Source of the DNA: Dipylidium caninum
Taxonomy: Eukaryota; Platyhelminthes; Cestoda; Cyclophyllidea; Dipylidiidae
Assembly: GCA_017562135.1 (NCBI GenBank)
Contig: QEYB01000936.1
Coordinates: 248,001-312,000, forward strand
Reading direction: 5' to 3'
Length of the DNA stretch: 64,000 nt
Below, one piece after another: positions 11,696 through 22,982 of the stretch. The position numbers and the translations under genes are program-made. The notes beneath the pieces are model-generated. The model did no database searches. It saw only the letters and a program-made list of their open reading frames with translations, and was not told where the DNA came from. Each line of letters begins with the position of its first letter. The first letter of the stretch is position 1.

Positions 11696-14237
11696 ATGGT
11701 CCGAGTTTGTGTAGTTGGTTGCCTGCATGGTCAACTGGACCGGGTGTACGCTGACATTGAAATGTTGGATAAGGAGGCGGGGAAAAAAACTGAGTTGGTG
11801 TTGTGCTGTGGCGACTTTCAAGCCGTCAGAAATCCGGCCGACCTACAATCTGTATCGGTACCTCCGAAGTACTTTGAGATGGGCGACTTTTACAGGTAAG
11901 CGGAGTGCCGAGAATGTACTTTAATTTGTCGACTTATAGATACTATTCAGAGGAGGTAGTAGCGCCCATATTGACTATCTTTGTTGGCGGTAATCACGAG
12001 GCTTCAAATTACCTGCAGGAACTGCCATACGGTGGCTGGGTCGCTCCGAACATTTGGTATATGGGTGAGTTATTCAGATCTACTTCGCAGATACTGCTTG
12101 TTAGTTACGTGGGAAGCAATTCAGTGAGTATTTTTTTATTATACATGAGATTCGAATCGTGGTTGAGTAGGCCAATTCCCCCTTGTAATTGAGGATCCTC
12201 AAATTTAAAAAGTCTAACGAGTTTATTCGGTAACATTTTCGACATCTCCACGACATTTTAATATTCGCAGTTCCGGTATTTGATATCCGGTTTTCTGGGA
12301 TTTGTGGAGATGAGATCATGTTGGGAGACCTTATCTTCTCGACGCTGTTGTTGAGAGAGCTAAGACGGTTCCGTGTCGAAGTTTCTCAATTTTACGACTT
12401 GTACTAACCACACTTGTAGATGTGACCATCACTCATTGCTTCTGTGTCCGGAGGTGTCCAAAACAGGCGTCCACTCAATGGCTCGAGTAGGTTAGTCTCT
12501 TAGTCCCCAGGGCTGGCATGAGACTGACGTACAGTGAAGTTACTACCCCCACTCTACCACTGCCATGTTCGATTTGGTCGACGTCTCCTGAACAATTTCA
12601 GGCTACGCCGGAATTGTTCAATTTGCCGGTCTTCGAATCGGCGGTCTCTCGGGTATCTACAAGCTTCACGACTACTGTCTCGGACACTTTGAACACCCGC
12701 CCTACAATGAGGCGACCAAGCGCTCAGTCTACCACCTCCGCAATCTCGAAGTTTTCCGATTGGGCCAGATATCTCGACGTCTGGACATCATGCTAAGTCA
12801 CGATTGGCCACGAGGTATCTATCACTATGGTGATTTGCAGCGTCTGCTGGCAAGAAAGCGTCACTTTAGGGCTGAGGTTGAGGCCAATACGCTGGGAAGT
12901 CCGCCCGGCGAACAGTTGCTGTGTAGGCTACGTCCGAGATTTTGGTTTGCTGCTCACTTACACTGCAAATTTGCGGCGATTGTCCGGCATAAAGTAAGAA
13001 TGGTGGACTCTGTATTTTCCATGCGTACCCTTTCCAAATGCCGTAGTAATCACTTATCCTGTTTGTAGAGTTTCCCCAGTCGACAGACAAAGTTCCTTGC
13101 TTTGGATAAATGTCTGCCATCACGCGATTACCTCCAATTCCTGGACATAGACCCTGACCCCGGGTACGCAACGCTTGATGCCGAGGGTTGTGTTGTTGGT
13201 GGAGATGGGATAGATGCACCCATCATCGTCACAAATCAGTCAGTGAGGGACGAAGAGGAGGAGGAGGGAGGTGAGGCAACAAATGACCCATTGGGAAAGC
13301 TGTTTATCGATCCAGAATGGATGTGTATTTTACACTCAACCAATGAGTTTCTGTCGCTTACGCAGATACCGTGTATGTTGCCGGGACAGGATGGTAAACA
13401 AATGTACGTTTTTACTATCAGAAATATTAATTAGCTCGTATGGATTAATTTTACAGTCTTCAACTTTTTAGACGTTCCTACTCAGCAACGATGGAAGAAC
13501 TGAAGTCTGTCCATGAGACTTTTGCCGGTATATTCAGCTTGCCACGCAATTTTGAGCGCACAGCTCCAATCTACAAGCCAGAAGACACAAGTTTGCGAGG
13601 ACGAGGAAATAAGAAATTGGCTGAGTTGGCCGAAACCGATGCTAAGAAGCAAAAACAGTTTTTCTCGAATCCTCAAACGGAATTGATTTGTGCCATGTTA
13701 GAGGTGACAAATCCGAATGCCGTCCTCTTAGGAAAGGAGTCGTATAACTTGTCCGAAATGGCCACTCGTTTGAGGAACCAGGAGGAGGAGGAGGAGCATG
13801 ATGATATCGGTGACGGTGCTGATAGCACCAATAGCGACGAGGTTGCGTTTGTACCGAGTCCATCAAAATTTGCGCGAGTACTACCTAATCCAGAGGAAAT
13901 CAATCTCGATGATACGCTTGAATACGATCCTGCATCAGTAGGATTGGTCGGAACCATGTACAGGAGGGATAGTCCAGAGGTTTGTGTGAACGAAAATGAG
14001 TACAAGCCGGAGCCGGTTGTGAAAAATCCTGAGGTAATCGACATTGATGCCATAGGAGATTATGACGGTGAGGCCGATGAAAGTGGCGAAACTAGTGGGA
14101 AGGAGATCGAGGAACCGGAAGCATACGAACCGCACCCCATCAGTGGGTGTGGAATCGACCCCGGAGTTACATATGATCCCCAGCCTGTCAGTGTAAATGA
14201 AGCGGTGAACGAAGGCGGGGAAGGACAGCATAGTTGA
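11696..14237 (+). CDS. DBR1: Lariat RNA debranching enzyme
   Basis: Metallophosphoesterase that cleaves the 2'-5' bond of excised intron lariats in the nucleus. Five exons: 11696-11895, 11940-12064, 12602-12993, 13069-13403, 13472-14237 (605 residues). Catalytic motifs are intact: GCLHG at residues 8-12 (Cys9/His11, the Cys being normal for DBR1), CGDFQAVRN with Asp40, GGNHE with Asn85/His86, SHDWP with His175, and [14 protein letters not shown], the substrate-recognition region and [11 protein letters not shown] are also family signatures. IRSYSAT after the fourth intron matches the conserved DYSAT segment. The tail is acidic and low complexity, longer than in human (544 aa). It lies on the same strand 232 nt after the CHERP stop, with an acceptor just before the ATG, so the two may be one operon. 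Confidence 0.96.
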
Positions 14238-15165
14238 TCTCACTTGTTATGTGTACAAATGTAAACACTGTAATTATGTTGTTTCTCCCTATCCTATCTG
14301 GTTATGTCTTCCCTACGTGCTTAGTTTTTTTACTATTTGTTGGTCGGAGCGTAGGCGTTGTGGAGTTCGAGGCTGGCGGGGGGTTATTGATGCAAAATAG
14401 AGAGGGGGGGGGGGTCGGTGGTTTTGGCGGGAAGGATAAAAATTTAGAGATGCCTGGGAGTGTGATTGAATGCGGGTGCGTAAATCGCCGGAAAAAGATA
14501 TAGGATTGAGCCAGAACTTCTGAATATTGTCGGCCATTGTTGTAAATCTATGAAGTTCATATGAGTTTGAAGTTAGGCGAGTTACATGCCGCAACAGAAG
14601 ATCGCAAAGTTGATAAGAGGGAACTTTATTGATGTGGCAAATACATTTAACCATAACAATACACACTAATCCTGCACGTTTGCTGCAATTATTTAAATTA
14701 GCGCTTGGTTCTCTTAATAAGACATATAACATAAAGAATTAGGGAATTATCTTTTAATGAGTCACAGTTGGGGCGGGCCTCTTGCAGGCGTCAAGACCGC
14801 CGAAAGCGCACCAATTGGCTTTGTGCCGGATTGGTAATTGTTTGGGTCCGTTTGGACTGTCAGCGTTTATTTGGGGTCTCCGGGCATGGCCTTGTTGACC
14901 TGTTGATGCTCTTTAAAGTTCTTACTATAGTTACTTCCATCAAAACTTACCCCTAAGCAGTAATCTTGCCGCTAAACGTTTCCCTCCTTAGGGATTCGTC
15001 GGGACACTTCCTTCCATAATTTTTTTTCATTTATTACTTGGATTATCAGTCTTAGAGTGCAACGTAATGTATGATCGCATGTACTATGGCGCGGCTCAGT
15101 GCCGTTTAAATCTTCGAAATTTCCTCTTAGGTCTCGTTATTTCTTACTATAATTATCTCGTACAG
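14238..15165. other. Intergenic region with a G11 run
   Basis: No gene is supported. It holds the DBR1 3' UTR, a homopolymer of eleven G at 14404-14414, and the likely 5' leader of the next gene. No canonical AATAAA close behind DBR1 was found. Confidence 0.5.
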
Positions 15166-18100
15166 ATGGGGGAATCAAACTCAAAAGCGGCGTTTGAGAT
15201 TTGCGTGGTTACAGTGGACTACATAGGTGATAGATTTGGACCCGGAATCAATATGGTCATGTTCGATACCGAAAACAACCAATCCCCAGTCATCGCCTTA
15301 GATCGTATATTTCAAAACGAATTGGATTATCACGAGGCCAAATTTACAATTGATCTTCTGCCTTGGAGCAAACCAAAAGTTTGTTATAATCTAAAATACT
15401 CTATACGAATTTCGCTAATGCTGTTCAATTTCGCATTGTGCGGATAATTCTAATGTTTCTCTGTTTTATTGTTTCGCAGTCTAAGTTGATTTTAGTGAAT
15501 TGCTTGTCATACACTGAGAATTTTTTAGTGATTTTGTGTTTATGTATCCTTTGATGCTTTACGTTATGGAGCTTGTATAGTCTTTAAATACAGTAGTTAG
15601 ATTGATGTCAACTTTCAGTATATTATTGCCTAAATAATTTACCCTTCCTTGATTGGGATTTTCCATTCTAATCTGGTTCCTTGTTAACTAGAGTAAGATA
15701 ACTTTCAAATACAGTGTAAATAGCGCTCATATGAGTTAGTTATTTAATAAGTACCTTCTTATCTTTTCAGTTTGGTGTTATTTCTAATCTTCCATATTCT
15801 ATCTTTATATGAATATATCCGTGTTAATGTTTGTGGCCTTTTGCATCGATCTGGTCTATCTTTTGCGACCCTTTCTTAACAGGAAATTTTTTCTGCAAAT
15901 TCTTATTCCATTTGTTATAATTTCCGATATTTAAACTTAATAACACTAAATTAACGCGCATCGTAATTTTATCATATTTTACTTATCTGTCTTCTAGGTT
16001 TTTGGGAATCTGCATCACATTGAATTCTGGCGCACTGACTGTGGAAATGGTGACTTGAACGATGGTTTCAAGGTGGCAGCCTGGTATCTTGACCGAGTAA
16101 TTATCCGTGATCGTCGATTCGGTCTGACTGGTGAATGGGAGTATTTCTTTTTCCCCCTTCATGACTGGGTGGTGCCGGCAGCTCAATATATTCTCCACAA
16201 TTGTGAGACATTTCTTCCGCACCAAGATCCTTACCCTGACTTACGACAAATTCAGTTAAATCGAAGGCAACAGCTGCTTTGTTTTATGCAGAGGGCCCGT
16301 GGTCTCCCGGTTGAGGTTAGATAATTTTGATTCTCGCCAAATTTCCACTGATCTGAACTGCACCTATAACCTAACCGTATACTCTGCATTATTAAACGAC
16401 AGTTGTATTGGTAGTTTAAAAGGCTGCGAGCTTCATAAGAAAAAGAAACTTGGGTCTAAAATGTGATGAATCTACTGAATTCTCATGTCTCGAAATTCAG
16501 AATTTTTCTGTGTGAATTTCTCATACGCTCGAATGCTCCCTTCGGAGGCCATTAATGTTTGACCTTACCGCCTGCTCCACCCTATTTGGGAGTGCTTGCT
16601 TTTTTCCCTAATGTAATTTATGTGGTTTACTTTTCTTTGTGCAGATAGCGGAAGTGCCAACGACAGAGTTGTTCTCTTATGATTCTAAAGTGAGTTCAAG
16701 ACTATTAATTATCTGTTTTGCATGTTCTTGGTCGTATCTTTTCCTGCATATCATCTTCCCTCTTCTTTTCTATAGTATTTTAAGTTGAGTGTATATAATT
16801 GCTTCATATATTCTTAACACCTGTCTTTTCGCACGATTCCTTGTTTCTTTTTACATTATCGCCAACCATCTTGTTCATTCCTTTCACTGATTTACTTCAT
16901 ACCTAATCGCATTGCTTTTTGAGTTGAATTACGGTCCATCCCTCCCTATTATTTATTTCAATAACCTGTACAAACTATAGTTTAATTCACTTGTCTTTCG
17001 GGGACCATCTCCATTAACTGACTTTCTCCATTCTGCACGTATGTTTGACTAATGAGGCACTTGTCTATCTGTATTGCTTCTATTTTGATTTGACATGTTT
17101 GTCTTCTCTACTTCACCCCTATTTTTACCCAGTGGGATATCGAGGATGTCGTCTTAGAACTAATTGATCGAGCAGGCCTTGCAGCCGAGTACAGTAGTGA
17201 GGAGTCGTGGGATTCCCTTGATTCGATTGGTAATCTCTACAAACGCCATAACATCACCGAACCCCTGGTTCGTCATACTTCCATTGCATTTCAGTGCCTT
17301 TCCTTAAACTGCAACACTCTGGTCACTATTTTTTTATATTTTACTGAAGAGCCTTTCATACTGGATGATGAACGATGTGGCTTTCGGTGCACAGCGTCTG
17401 AAGGGCTGCAATCCCTTCGTTATTCGTCTATGCACTGAATTTCCTGCAAGGTAAGATTTTGGATAGTATAATTCAAATGAAAGTCACTTGGATGTCTCAA
17501 CATTCTGCACCTACGCCGAGGATTTTAATGATAGTGGCTACATTTGCTGGTTTCTCTGGTTGCATGTGGACATAAAATTATTCAGATCTTGTCTACATGC
17601 TGTTGTGTGGCTGCTACAGTCATCGCTGGTATCATGAAGCTTATTTTCACACCTTCCTTACGATTTGCGACCTACTTCTGTCAACGCTTCACTCTTCTGC
17701 CCCCTTTAGGTCCATCCCACCATGCCTTCCAGATAAAGTAATGACATCGCCTGGACCATTTGTGTAAGACCATTAGTAACATTTGGAAAGTATAGAAGAA
17801 CCCAATACTCTGATATTAAGTGCTTTAGCGTGACAGACCTCTGACACCTACTTACCCACACACGCAGGAAAGGAGGGGTTGCGAGATCACTCCATCCTAC
17901 TGTGGTTTTTTTGTCCTTGAACTTTGCAATCATTTGCGGATGAATTTGTGGTAAAGCAAGAGTTGTAATGGTAAAAGTTTTGCCAGATCGTCGTAATCAT
18001 GAGGTGTTTGCGCGGACTTTTAGTATTTATGCCTGACGTCTATCCTTGTTTTTTAGTATGGCTTCTCTGAAAGAGTGGATCCTTCCACACCTAGAGGGCT

Positions 18101-19814
18101 GGACTCTACAACAGACAATCGTGGCTCGACGGCTCTTCTACGTGGATCATTCCATAATGCGTGGTCTCCATTGTCGACAGGGTAGAATGATTGCAGCTCC
18201 ATTGGGTCTCTTCTTTTATAGTGAAAAACGCCAACTTCGACCATTGGCAATCCATCTGGATCCTGCCTCTGAAGATGATCGGATGGTGAGTTTAATGACT
18301 TAATCAAGCCAAGGCACATTCAATTTACATGGAGTGTTTTCAGCTCTTCCGATGCACTGACCCGATTGAGGAGTGGCTTCAAGCCAAACTCTGGTTCAAC
18401 CTTGCCGACTCTTGCCATCACATGGTCGTAGGCCGACTTCTCACTCATCTTATTCTTGAGAGCATCTACGTCTCTCTGCGTCGGAACCTCTCCCAATCTC
18501 ACCCTGTCTATCAGATTTTAGCCCCACACTTTCGTAGCTTTCTTGCAGTGAGCAGGAAGTTAAAGGAATGGATGCTCGATCGGGGTTGGATAGCGCGGAA
18601 TATCCAGCTCACTCGGAAAGGAATTAAACAACTACTCCGAAGGGCTTTCAAACGATGGCGATTCGATGTTCAAGCAAATGTCTACGCTGAGTTGGAGTCA
18701 AGGGGGGTGTGTTTCATTGTAACTAGTCATCAAAGTTCTAGGTGTACGACAAAAAGGTACTCGGCAACTATCCTTACCGAGACGACGCATTTGTGGTGCA
18801 CGCAGTGATGGAAAAATATGTTATGCGATTTCTCCGAGTCTTTTACAGTGAGTGAAGGTCATTCTTATTTTCCTCCCTAACCGTCTTTCCTGTAGCACGT
18901 GGGCCTGTCGATCTGTTGGAAGATGTGGAGTTGCAGACATGGCGGAATGAAATGTCAGATCCAATGGAAAATTCCGGACTTGGCCTAGAGGGTATTCCAC
19001 TTGGAAAGGCTCGAGTAAGCTTTAATTATAATCCTCATTTTATGAACTTTTATTTTTCTCTTCGCCCTCCCTCTAGATACGTAATGGCATCATCTATCCT
19101 ATCGGCAATGGGGTCGGATTTGCACCTTCCTCCAATACAAGTTCTCTGAGTGCTGCCTCCGGCGGAAGCAGTGGTGAATGCGTATTCGGGTTGACAACTC
19201 TTGAAGAAACCAAATCCCTACTAATGGGAATCCTCCACCTCCTTGTCGTCGTCTCAGGTTCAGTTCTGCGTCTCCCCATGTTCGACGAGTACGGCTTTGT
19301 GGCTCACTACCCTCTTAGTCTGTTCGGCAGTCTCCCACATCGACAAGGTTAGTCCTTATCATGGACACATTTGTCTGCAATGAAATCCTCCAATTACCTA
19401 ATCTATTCAATAGATTAGCTGAAACTCTCTTTGATTAGGCGATGAGGAGGCGGAAAGAACCACACCTGACAATTGGGATGACTTACATTCCCTCTCGGCT
19501 TACGACAAAACAGTCGCCGCTTTGCCCAACCGTCGAATGACTGTAGAGATGATCCTGTACACCCGTGTCGCTAGTAGAATCCAACTCTCCAATTTGGGCC
19601 ACTATGACATCAACTTCATTGTCGATAAACGCGCGCTAGCTGTCTTAGAAGAGTAGGTTCCTATTTTAGTCAATTGCAAACCAATCACATCAGATTTCAG
19701 ATCGAGTTGAAAGCGGCGAGCGAACAAGTTGAGACGAATAATCGACTACGTGATCTTCACCACAAATATCTCTCCTTGGATCCCGCTGTTATGCCGAATT
19801 ATCCTGGAGTGTGA
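15166..19814 (+). CDS. Lipoxygenase-fold protein with lost iron ligands (pseudoenzyme candidate)
   Basis: PLAT plus lipoxygenase architecture, 762 residues from 13 exons: 15166-15378, 15998-16315, 16645-16689, 17133-17267, 17350-17450, 17710-17763, 18057-18285, 18344-18706, 18742-18847, 18896-19014, 19077-19347, 19439-19652, 19694-19814. All phases agree. An N-terminal PLAT/LH2 domain (about 1-110, ending FKVAAWYLDRVII) is followed by lipoxygenase blocks: LKGCNPFVIRLCTE, LRPLAIHLDP, ADSCHHMVVGRLLTH, HPVYQILAPH and YPYRDDAFVV. In active enzymes iron is held by two His on one helix, a His and an Asn on another, and the C-terminal Ile. Here only His391 remains; the partner five residues on is Arg396, the third His aligns with Val624, Asn with Pro628, and the last residue is Val762. 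Oxygenase activity is therefore unlikely; a membrane- or protein-binding role is possible. The ATG directly follows CAG, a possible trans-splice acceptor. Confidence 0.9.
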
Positions 19815-19946
19815 TTATTCACCGTCTTACCTCTCCCCTATGTCAATCAACTGGAGTGCATTTTTCCTATTGCTATGGCTGTGCTTTCCCTCCCTTCTTA
19901 TTACCTGATATTTGAGTCGCTCCTTTCACTTTGTACTTTTAGCGTT

Positions 19947-19952
19947 ATTAAA
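19947..19952 (+). promoter_or_regulatory. ATTAAA polyadenylation signal of lipoxygenase-like gene
   Basis: ATTAAA 133 nt after the stop and about 108 nt before the acceptor preceding the bL35m start. Confidence 0.5.
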
Positions 19953-20065
19953 GACAGTCTAATACCTAGACTTAGGTACTATGTTGAAAATTATTTTTCT
20001 GTGACTCTTCACTTCCACAAGTGTATCTTTTTAACCCGAGTGGGGTTTTTCCTTTTAAAGTACTG

Positions 20066-20743
20066 ATGTTAAGGCGTCTCGGCAATTTCGTTTCGGCAGC
20101 GACTCGATGGCCCTCCATGGGAACGATGGAACCGCTATTGAGGTGGGTAGGTCTATGAACCCAGGTATATGGCTAGGAGTGGAAGAGACGGTCACCAATA
20201 CTACTTGTTCCCTAGTTTCCCGATCATAAACACCCAGTGCGTGCGTAAGGTCCAAAGGCAGGAAGGAAAGCGGTACTGGGCCGAGGATGGGACCTTCGAT
20301 CCGCCTGTTCAGGTTGTTATTGACCGATTCAAGCGCCTCCGGTGGGGCGCATACATCCATGCCCGAGCTGGACGAAGGAAGCATCTATACAGGTGGGTTA
20401 CCTTTTTAAATAAAGTTACTGTAGCAATATGCAAGGCTAAATGCATTTTTTACTTGACTGGAATATTACGATTGGTTCAAGTTAAAAGAAGTGGATTTGA
20501 ACCCTTGAGCCTCCAATGAAGTGATCACACCCCGATTTTATATTTAGAAAAAGTCCTTGGGTTGTGAGCAAGATGGACGAACACATACTCACTAGTCGCG
20601 CGCTGAGTTTTGCCCTTGATAATATGCTGAATGAGGAGTTGCGTCGGCCGAAGTACTACCCAGATGATATCTACGAACCATATCATCGAAGAACTGGAGT
20701 TCCGTGGGATTACCCTCTCCACAAGCGTCGATTTTATCCATAA
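20066..20743 (+). CDS. MRPL35: Mitochondrial ribosomal protein bL35m
   Basis: Large-subunit mitoribosome protein, 162 residues, exons 20066-20142, 20177-20392, 20548-20743. The ATG at 20066 gives an Arg/Ser-rich, acid-poor start (MLRRLGNFVSAATRWPS) fitting a mitochondrial presequence. The core VQVVIDRFKRLRWGAYIHAR aligns with the bL35 motif VIDRFLRLHCG, and the C-terminal extension KSPWVVSKMDE...YYPDDIYEPYHRRT matches the animal bL35m tail (YVDDPYQKYHDRT). The first intron (20143-20176) is only 34 nt. A pyrimidine-rich stretch ending TTTTAAAG lies 6 nt before the ATG, so the gene may be the downstream cistron of an operon with the lipoxygenase-like gene 252 nt upstream. Confidence 0.92.
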
Positions 20744-20865
20744 ATGAAGTTCGGCGTCTCCACACCCCCAGCGTCACCGTACTAGTCCACCTGTTGTATC
20801 CTCTTCTTATTCCCTCTGGCACCATACAAAGATAAATATCCCCTCAAATTAGTTTTTCAGATAAA

Positions 20866-21887
20866 CTAAAGCCTGTACAAACAGAAAACAAGAGGTAGAA
20901 AAGTGGCCAGGGCAATGAGGATTGGTAGAACGTAGGCTGAATAGTCTGTGTAGGCGTAGGGATCGGGAGCAGGAGGCTTCCCTAAAGAGGATGGGAGTGA
21001 GGATCGCTTAAGCATTCGGGACGCCTCAGATTCAATATCCTGGTGTGGTGGCTGTCGATAGGGAAGATCGTCTGATATATCCGGTAGGTCCAAAGGTGGG
21101 AGTTTTGGGATATCTGAATGATTGTGATATCACATAAAAGTCTAACCTTCGAGAGAGTTTTTAAACAGCGCAATGGCGTTTACTTTGGGGTTGTCATGAT
21201 CACCCTGGAAAATAAAAGTTGTAAAGCATATAATAAATCCGGTAAACAGGTTCAAAAGTGATCATAGACAATGATACTTTGACGAATGTGATGCGTAGTT
21301 TTTCTCCCTCCTTCAATCTGATGGAAGTGTGTTGAGAGCGTATGCTGCCATCTTTAATTGTGAGAGGGATATTTTCGTCATGAGCCACAGCGAAGCCGAC
21401 TTTCTTGAAAATGTCCAAATTCTCGATTATCTTCAACCCTCCGTTTAATTCAACCGAAAAAACCTTAAAATAGTTGCGAAAATGTATCATGACTGGTAAT
21501 GGCGACGCACTATACATTAAGGGTCAAAACCAACGAACCTTCCCATTGGGTTCTTGGAACCAAACTTCAGAGAACTTTAAATGCAACACATACTGTCCAT
21601 CAGCAGGAAAGGGAAATTCGTAATAAAACGATGATGTATCATAGCGTTCCGTTTGATACAGGATAGCATCAGCCTCAGGGGTCCTGCGCATCAATAAACT
21701 CAACCCGTATCCAGATGCAATGCCACGATCATTGAAGTCCGCACTGTACAACACACCGTTGCTATCAACGTGTGCATCACCTCCACAATTGACTGCAAAA
21801 ACAGGGTTCAACTGTTTAGAAAAAGCGATTTGAGAAAATAAAGAAAAAACAAAAGAGCATGAGAATACATCCCAAAGGACGACTCAT
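20866..21887 (-). CDS. MLEC: Malectin, ER carbohydrate-binding protein
   Basis: ER membrane lectin that binds di-glucosylated N-glycans. Confident exons (minus strand): 21811-21539, 21463-21278, 21204-21147, 21113-20866, giving 254 residues. AVNCGGDAHVDSNG, SGYGLSLL, ILYQTERY, YVLHLKFSEVWF, LDIFKKVG..AHDE and FVKGDHDNPKVNA are malectin-fold signatures including the conserved Tyr/Asp sugar-binding surface. The tail is Pro-rich, followed by one TM helix near the end (YVLPILIALATFLPLVFC) and YRL, as in human malectin. An in-cis ATG at 21887 opens a hydrophobic, signal-peptide-like stretch, but it is in another frame and no convincing intron joins it to 21811, so the first exon is unresolved. Convergent with bL35m. 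Confidence 0.9.
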
Positions 21888-22982
21888 AATTGCGCCTGAC
21901 AAAAAAAATAAAACAAAGGAGTCGTTGCAAAATAGATTTTCCTAAATTAAACAAGTCGAAACTGCAGCGGTTTAGGCAATTATATTATTTTCGCCAATCC
22001 AGTTGTTAGGGATTTTATATGAGTCATCAATCCGAGCGTGTAAATATAAATGAATGAACCAAAATGGGTTACGAATTTGTTAAAAGCTTAATTCTATAAT
22101 AATAGGAACTATTATTTGTTTCTGGAGGAACAAGAATTTTCTATTGGTTTTAATCCTAATGAAGTTATAATAAATTTTTAGAACGAGCTTTACAAAGGAA
22201 GTTCATGGATTTTTCTATGATGCCAAAGTGCTTTGAATTTGCAGGGATGTAAAAGACCACGAAGGGTTCAGTAAAACTTTCTTCTAATTATAATTGCAAC
22301 ATTACTCAGTCAACTACGGCAAACGCATTTTCTGAAAATGCGTCTATCATTCTACAGGGTCAGGGGAATTAAATATAGTGGCAGCCTGGAAGTGCGAAAA
22401 TTTTGTCAATCAGTGTCACCGGAAAAAATTTGAGCATCTGCACCATGCGGTGCATTAAAAAATGAATTCATCTTAAGTGAAATTCGTACGATACTCTATG
22501 ATATTTTTTAGCCTCATACTCGAATGCAATCGACGTATGGTCGGAACATCAGCACACTGTGTGTGCTATAATCCACCCCTATGGTTTGTTATGTCCGCGT
22601 TTTCAGTTTCTCGACTGAGTGGAACATTGCGCATTGAGCGTTAAGTTAAGAAAGTACCTTGAAACACAATTTTACTAAGTCCAATGAATTACTGAATTTA
22701 ATAGGTGTCCATATTTAAGTAGTATTGCGCGTGATTCCTTATTAATGCAGAATTCATGTTAGTAAAATAAATTCCTTTTCTGTTTAGCACATCCAAATAC
22801 ACGGTATTAACATTTCCGAATCATACGCATATAATATATTAGCTGCCACTCATTTCTGTACTATCCCAAATGGTCACAGCTGATCTGCATGTTTTAATCA
22901 TTTCATCGGGGTTTCGTTTATCAAAACTGTGCATCTGTTTTATCTAGCCCAAATTGTCACATTCGCCTAACAGCTGGTTCTG
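21888..22982. other. Divergent intergenic region between malectin and TTC1
   Basis: AT-rich, no exon supported. It should hold promoters for both neighbours and perhaps a first exon of malectin. A pyrimidine-rich stretch ending CTAACAG lies about 10 nt before the TTC1 ATG and could be a trans-splice acceptor. Confidence 0.45.

Noticed and set aside
14404..14414. G11 run, and a G10 run at 49319-49328, as G-quadruplex regulators.
   Set aside because: Single homopolymers in non-coding DNA are most simply slippage tracts.
15166..19814. Annotating the protein as active arachidonate lipoxygenase or allene oxide synthase fusion.
   Set aside because: Iron ligands are missing and there is no catalase-like N-terminal domain; the N terminus is PLAT.
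20460..20520. GGTTCAAATCC on the minus strand resembling a tRNA B box.
   Set aside because: No A box or foldable acceptor and anticodon stems at the right distance, and the site lies inside an MRPL35 intron.
20866..21887. Malectin as a frameshifted pseudogene.
   Set aside because: Body exons are fully open, in phase and highly conserved through the C-terminal TM; only the first exon is unplaced.
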